Assembly: GCA_017436845.1 (NCBI GenBank)
Contig: JAFSCJ010000006.1
Location: forward strand, 1-56,969
Source of the DNA: Muribaculaceae bacterium
GTDB taxonomy: Bacteria; Bacteroidota; Bacteroidia; Bacteroidales; Muribaculaceae
Length of the DNA stretch: 56,969 nucleotides
Reading direction: 5' to 3'
Positions 53,958 through 56,969 of the stretch are shown here, piece after piece. A program made the translations under genes and the position numbers. Under the pieces are notes generated by a model. That model saw only the letters and a program-made list of their open reading frames with translations. It did not search any database and was not told the DNA's origin. Positions within the stretch are counted from its first letter, which is position 1; every line of letters begins with the position of its first letter.

Positions 53958-55046
53958 TCAAAATCCTTGTTTCCATTTGGGGATTGTGAAGCGGAATTCA
54001 AGTCCACCTTCGGCTCTGTTTCTGACTGAGATATCTCCTCCAAATGATTTGATGGTGTTCTTTACAATCGGTAGTCCGAGCCCTGTGCCACCGGTTTTGC
54101 GGGAACGACCTACGTCGATTCGGAAAAAGCGGTCAAACAGGTGTGCCAAATGTTTCTCTTCAACCCCTACACCATTATCGTAGAATGAGAATGTGTAGTA
54201 ATCGGCATTTTCTCCTTCAAAAACAAGTCCCATTTCAGTTCCATGTGAATAAGCCGCAGCATTGCGAATGAGATTTAGAAGCGCTTCATTGAGCAATCCT
54301 TGATTGGCTTTTACGACACAAGTTAATGGGATATTATGCTTGAAAGGTATTTTGTCTGTTATGGACATTGCCTTTATGTCATTGGAAATAGAATAGACTA
54401 TATCGTGAAAGTTTACTTCTTCTGTAGGTATAATCGATGCTTCATCGAGTCGAGTGATTGTTGAGATGTCATTCAGCAAAGTACATAGGCGAGTAACGTG
54501 TTGTTGTGTTTGTCCGATGAAATGTCGTTGAGTCTCGGCATCCATATTCGGATCTTCGAGGATGGTGTCTATATACCCCTTTATTATCCCGATAGGGGTT
54601 TTTAGTTCATGGTTTATATTGTTGGTAAGTTGTCGTTTGATGCGACTTTTTTCTTCGGTTGCATGTTGTGCAATATGATGCTCTTGTTCGCTTTTCTCAA
54701 TGGCAATTCCTTTATCTTTATAAATGCGTATGATTTGTCTAAATATTTCGCCTAATTCATCTGACGGGAATTGCTCAGCTGTAATTGTTGGCGTCTCATT
54801 GTTGGCGATTTGGTCGGTGAAGATTTGCAATAGCGAAATGTTTTTGCTTAAATATCTTGCTCCATTGTATATTAGTGCTATGGAAAATGCCGATAATATA
54901 GCTATAACTAACCATAAACTTGGGGTGAGCGCATCATATCGGTGTAGGAAAAAGATGAGGGTTACTATTATGAAGCATAATAGTATTGTGAGAGGGAAAA
55001 ATAGTTTCCATTGATATTTAATGCGCCTCTTTGAAGCCATAACCAT
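53958..55046 (-). CDS. Sensor histidine kinase (OmpR-partner type)
   Basis: This 362-residue kinase has two closely spaced membrane helices (about 13-33 and 40-62) with a very short outside loop, so there is no periplasmic sensor domain. A HisKA domain follows with ITNNINHELKTPIGIIKGYIDT (phospho-His near 150), then HATPase_c with NLIRNAAAYSHG, YDNGVGVEEKHLAHLFDRFFR and GGTGLGLPIVKNTIKSFGG. It overlaps its regulator gene by 29 nt; the start could also be the ATG at 55040. It resembles PhoR-type kinases. Confidence 0.92.
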   Translation of the reverse strand: MVMASKRRIKYQWKLFFPLTILLCFIIVTLIFFLHRYDALTPSLWLVIAILSAFSIALIYNGARYLSKNISLLQIFTDQIANNETPTITAEQFPSDELGEIFRQIIRIYKDKGIAIEKSEQEHHIAQHATEEKSRIKRQLTNNINHELKTPIGIIKGYIDTILEDPNMDAETQRHFIGQTQQHVTRLCTLLNDISTITRLDEASIIPTEEVNFHDIVYSISNDIKAMSITDKIPFKHNIPLTCVVKANQGLLNEALLNLIRNAAAYSHGTEMGLVFEGENADYYTFSFYDNGVGVEEKHLAHLFDRFFRIDVGRSRKTGGTGLGLPIVKNTIKSFGGDISVRNRAEGGLEFRFTIPKWKQGF

Positions 55047-55728
55047 ATCCTAATCGGGTTATAATATATTGACCATATTCTCCAAGTTTTTTCCTTAATC
55101 GTGTGATGTTAGTATCTATTGCACGAGTTGTTACCATTATATCGCTTGACCACACTTGCTTTATTATCTCGTCGCGTGTGTATATGCGATTGCGGTGTGT
55201 TAAGAAGAATAGCAATAAGTCATATTCTGTTTTGGTCAAATTGATGGACTCACCATTGATGATGCATTTCTTCTCGTTGCGGCTGATTCGCATATTGCGG
55301 AAGGTGATGTCGGGCTCATATGTACTTCGAGATACATTGTAAGCCCATTGGTGTGTAATGTGTGAGCGACGTAACACAGCTCGCACTCGTGCAAGTACCT
55401 CGCCTATCACGAATGGTTTTGTTATATAGTCATCTGCACCGATGTTAAGTCCCATAACTTTGTCATCTTCATCGTCAAGAGCTGAGCAGAATATTACAGG
55501 AGTGTTTTCGGTGGTAGCAGAGTTTTTTAGTCTTTTGACAAAGTCAAAACCGCTCAAGCGTTCCATCATTATGTCAACGATAAACAGAGAATAGTTTGAT
55601 AAATCAAGTGATAACGCTTCTTCTGCACTATAAACACAATCAGCGTCATAACCTTCTTTTAAAAGATTATATTTTAGGATTTCACATATTGACTCCTCGT
55701 CGTCAATAATAAGTATTTTAATTCTCAT
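55018..55728 (-). CDS. OmpR/PhoB-type response regulator
   Basis: This 236-residue regulator has a receiver domain (IDDEESICEIL, phospho-Asp in YSLFIVDIMMERLSG near residue 54, DDYITKPF) and a winged-helix domain (LTKTEYDLLLFFLTHRNRIYTRDEIIKQVW, then TTRAIDTNITRLRKKL and ITRLGYGYGF). It heads a two-gene operon with the kinase. Direct repeats GTTACA/GCTACA 11 bp apart lie just upstream of its start and could be its own binding site. Confidence 0.94.
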   Translation of the reverse strand: MRIKILIIDDEESICEILKYNLLKEGYDADCVYSAEEALSLDLSNYSLFIVDIMMERLSGFDFVKRLKNSATTENTPVIFCSALDDEDDKVMGLNIGADDYITKPFVIGEVLARVRAVLRRSHITHQWAYNVSRSTYEPDITFRNMRISRNEKKCIINGESINLTKTEYDLLLFFLTHRNRIYTRDEIIKQVWSSDIMVTTRAIDTNITRLRKKLGEYGQYIITRLGYGYGFKEAH

Positions 55729-55752
55729 AGCTAATAAATTTGTGACGATAAA

Positions 55753-55769
55753 GTTACAAAAAAGCTACA
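55753..55769 (-). promoter_or_regulatory. Candidate response-regulator box
   Basis: GTTACA (55753-55758) and GCTACA (55764-55769) recur with an 11-bp period, as expected for OmpR/PhoB-type dimers. It is 25 nt upstream of the regulator start. Confidence 0.45.
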
Positions 55770-55817
55770 ATATTATATGTTAAATAAAGCTAATATATAA
55801 AACAATCAGATATGATA

Positions 55818-55847
55818 TTTGTTCTAAGTGTATAATTACTATATTTG
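55818..55847 (+). promoter_or_regulatory. Promoter of the small unit, copy 2
   Basis: TTTG (55818-55821), 18 nt, TATATTTG (55840-55847). Confidence 0.7.
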
Positions 55848-55852
55848 CACTG

Positions 55853-55915
55853 TGTTTTCATGGTATTAGATTTAAGGTTAAGGGATTTCCGGGTGTCGTG
55901 AGACAGCCGGTTTTT
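55853..55915 (+). ncRNA. Small RNA or mini-ORF unit, copy 2 (MVLDLR core)
   Basis: It has the same layout as the unit at 8897-8960: promoter TATATTTG, then exactly 12 nt (CACTGTGTTTTC), then ATGGTATTAGATTTAAGGT (55860-55878). A hairpin follows, CCGG-G-TGTC, loop GTGA, GACA-G-CCGG (55889-55910, one mismatch), and five T's. Read as a peptide it is MVLDLRLRDFRVS, with the stop inside the hairpin loop. The predicted RNA is about 63 nt. It lies about 230 nt before the DJ-1 gene. Confidence 0.7.
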
Positions 55916-56147
55916 CTTTTATACCCTTTGAATGGGTAAAATCACCTGCATTGATGGTGCTTGTTTTATGTTACAAAATGGTGCAAGAATGTTACAGCTT
56001 GATAGTTTTGGATAAAAATTTTCAAAAAAATAAATATATTATAAACATTTTGTAACTTGTAACGTTGTTTTAATATAGGACAGTGCAAATAGATGTACTA
56101 ATCCTTATTATCAATTAGCCAATTATAAATTATAAAACTATTCTATT
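55916..56147. promoter_or_regulatory. Region before the DJ-1 gene with GTTACA sites
   Basis: No gene was seen here. It holds small hairpins (TACCC-7 nt-GGGTA at 55922-55938), GTTACA at 55970 and 55991 (21 bp apart), and TGTAAC at 56051 and 56058. GTTACAAAATG (55970-55980) and CATTTTGTAAC (56046-56056) form a perfect 11-bp inverted repeat. A weak promoter element TAGTTTTG is at 56003-56010. Confidence 0.45.
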
Positions 56148-56723
56148 ATGAAGACTTCTTTTTTATTTCTTGCACAAGGTTTTGAGGAGATAGAAGCCTT
56201 GACTGTAGTTGATGTAATGCGCCGTGCCGGGATGGATATAAAGACTGTTTCTATAACAGATGAATATAAGGTTACAGGGGCACATGGTATATCAGTAGAA
56301 GCCGATAGGTTGATTGCCGATGTCGATCTTTCTGATGCAGAGTGGCTCATAACACCCGGAGGTATGCCTGGCTCAACTAATTTGGCTAATTGCGACAAAT
56401 TGTGTGCAGCGTTAAGCAAACATCATGCAAAACAAGGAAAGATAGCAGCGATATGTGCGGCGCCTGCCGTTGTGCTTGCTCCACTTGGAATTCTCGATGG
56501 TAAAGATGCTACATGTTATCCGGGATTTGAGGATAATTGCCACAAAGCTGTCATGCGCGACACTCCGGTTGTGGCTCTGAATAATCTCATTACAGCCAAT
56601 GGCCCTGCAGCAGCATTAAGATTTGCTCTTGCTATTGTTGCAAATTCTATGGGCGAGGGAATTGCCAATGAGGTGGGATGTGGAATGTTGTTCTATCCCA
56701 AAGAAGTAAATTTCTACTTTTAA
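56148..56723 (+). CDS. DJ-1/PfpI family protein (YajL/ThiJ-like)
   Basis: This 191-residue protein is a single DJ-1 domain: FLAQGFEEIEALTVVDVMRRAG with the conserved glutamate, LITPGGMPGSTNLA, and the nucleophile elbow IAAICAAPAVVLAPLG with the reactive cysteine. The length and motifs match the YajL/DJ-1 group, reported as chaperones or deglycases in oxidative and carbonyl stress, with function still debated. A terminator follows. Confidence 0.93.
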   Translation: MKTSFLFLAQGFEEIEALTVVDVMRRAGMDIKTVSITDEYKVTGAHGISVEADRLIADVDLSDAEWLITPGGMPGSTNLANCDKLCAALSKHHAKQGKIAAICAAPAVVLAPLGILDGKDATCYPGFEDNCHKAVMRDTPVVALNNLITANGPAAALRFALAIVANSMGEGIANEVGCGMLFYPKEVNFYF

Positions 56724-56750
56724 AACTAAACAAAAATATAGAGAACGAGA

Positions 56751-56780
56751 AAAGATTGCGACCGAGTCGCAATCTTTTTT
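56751..56780 (+). terminator. Terminator of the DJ-1 gene
   Basis: A perfect stem (AAAGATTGCGAC and GTCGCAATCTTT, loop CGA) is followed by a T run. Coordinates may be off by one or two bases. Confidence 0.85.
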
Positions 56781-56797
56781 TATTTGGTTAAAAGAGT

Positions 56798-56805
56798 TAT
56801 CTTTG
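56798..56805 (+). promoter_or_regulatory. Promoter of the last lipoprotein gene
   Basis: TATCTTTG, only 4 nt before the start codon. The -33 element is not clear. Confidence 0.55.
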
Positions 56806-56809
56806 TGTA

Positions 56810-56969
56810 ATGATAAAGGAATTGCGACATATAATGTCTATGGTGTTAATTGCGATGGCGATTGTATCGTGCAATCGAGATGTTGCGACGATGGAGACAC
56901 TCTCCCATGCCGAAGCCATTATGCAAGAGCATCCCGACTCGGCTCTGTCGCTGTTGCAGGCGATCGACA
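56810..56969 (+). CDS. Lipoprotein, 5' part only (runs off the window)
   Basis: The frame from ATG 56810 stays open for 53 codons to the window end. It encodes a lipoprotein signal (MVLIAMAIVSC, then NRD) followed by HAEAIMQEHPDSALSLLQAID. That HPDSAL-LL pattern starts many Bacteroidetes tetratricopeptide-like lipoproteins and membrane regulators. The rest is outside the window, so the full architecture is unknown. Confidence 0.8.
   Translation, partial: MIKELRHIMSMVLIAMAIVSCNRDVATMETLSHAEAIMQEHPDSALSLLQAID

Noticed and set aside
55889..55915. Plain terminator of the OmpR-type regulator
   Set aside because: The regulator is read the other way; the hairpin instead follows a rightward promoter and the conserved core.

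Overview
The window reads as chromosomal DNA from a member of the Bacteroidales. AT-rich intergenic DNA, many promoters of the TTG-N19/20-TAnnTTTG type, almost no Shine-Dalgarno sequences, a type IX secretion C-terminal domain, a Rho with a long disordered insert and a BamA/TamA-like lipoprotein all point that way. A Muribaculaceae-like gut lineage is my guess from overall flavour, not something I can prove. No prophage, CRISPR array or insertion sequence was seen.

Layout. 0-1.6 kb: a leftward ECF sigma factor operon with two small membrane proteins. 1.7-5.6 kb: rightward tilS, ybaK-type deacylase, aroC and a radical SAM gene. 5.6-8.7 kb: leftward rho, guanine deaminase and an exported deaminase-like protein that has lost its zinc ligands. 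9.1-12.3 kb: rightward pheS, crcB, nth, a TRIC-type channel and a GtrA protein. 12.2-14.1 kb: a leftward LytS/LytTR two-component pair. 14.7-18.5 kb: leftward ruvX, def, ettA and a glycosyltransferase. 18.6-26.4 kb: mostly rightward housekeeping and envelope genes (BamA/TamA-like protein, HAD phosphatase, YidE/YbjL transporter, dapA, tRNA-Arg, VanX-type dipeptidase). 26.4-32 kb: three copies of a structured intergenic repeat, a YafQ-type toxin-antitoxin pair lying between two of them, and a giant secreted amidase. 32-36.6 kb: leftward folB, rnr, gyrB. 36.8 kb: tRNA-Pro. 38.2-53.5 kb: a rightward Wzx/Wzy-type surface polysaccharide locus (export lipoprotein, tyrosine kinase, flippase, polymerase, glycosyltransferases, a two-domain oxidoreductase, an acetyltransferase, and wecC-wecG-wecB for ManNAcA). 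53.5-57 kb: a small coiled-coil protein, an OmpR-type two-component system, a DJ-1/PfpI protein and the start of a lipoprotein gene.

The most unusual signal is a small transcription unit present twice (minus strand about 8897-8972 and plus strand about 55840-55915). Each copy has a TAnnTTTG promoter, exactly 12 nt to an invariant 19-nt core ATGGTATTAGATTTAAGGT (which would encode MVLDLR), and a terminator hairpin whose apex is GTC-GTGA-GAC, giving a predicted transcript of about 63 nt. Beside rho, the copy has its own promoter and terminator separate from rho's, so it looks like an independent small RNA or mini-ORF gene rather than a rho leader. Other points of interest are several genes whose promoter lies only 4-7 nt from the start codon (possible leaderless mRNAs), the degenerate exported deaminase, the repeat family around the toxin-antitoxin pair, and GTTACA sites shared between the OmpR-type regulator and the region upstream of the DJ-1 gene.
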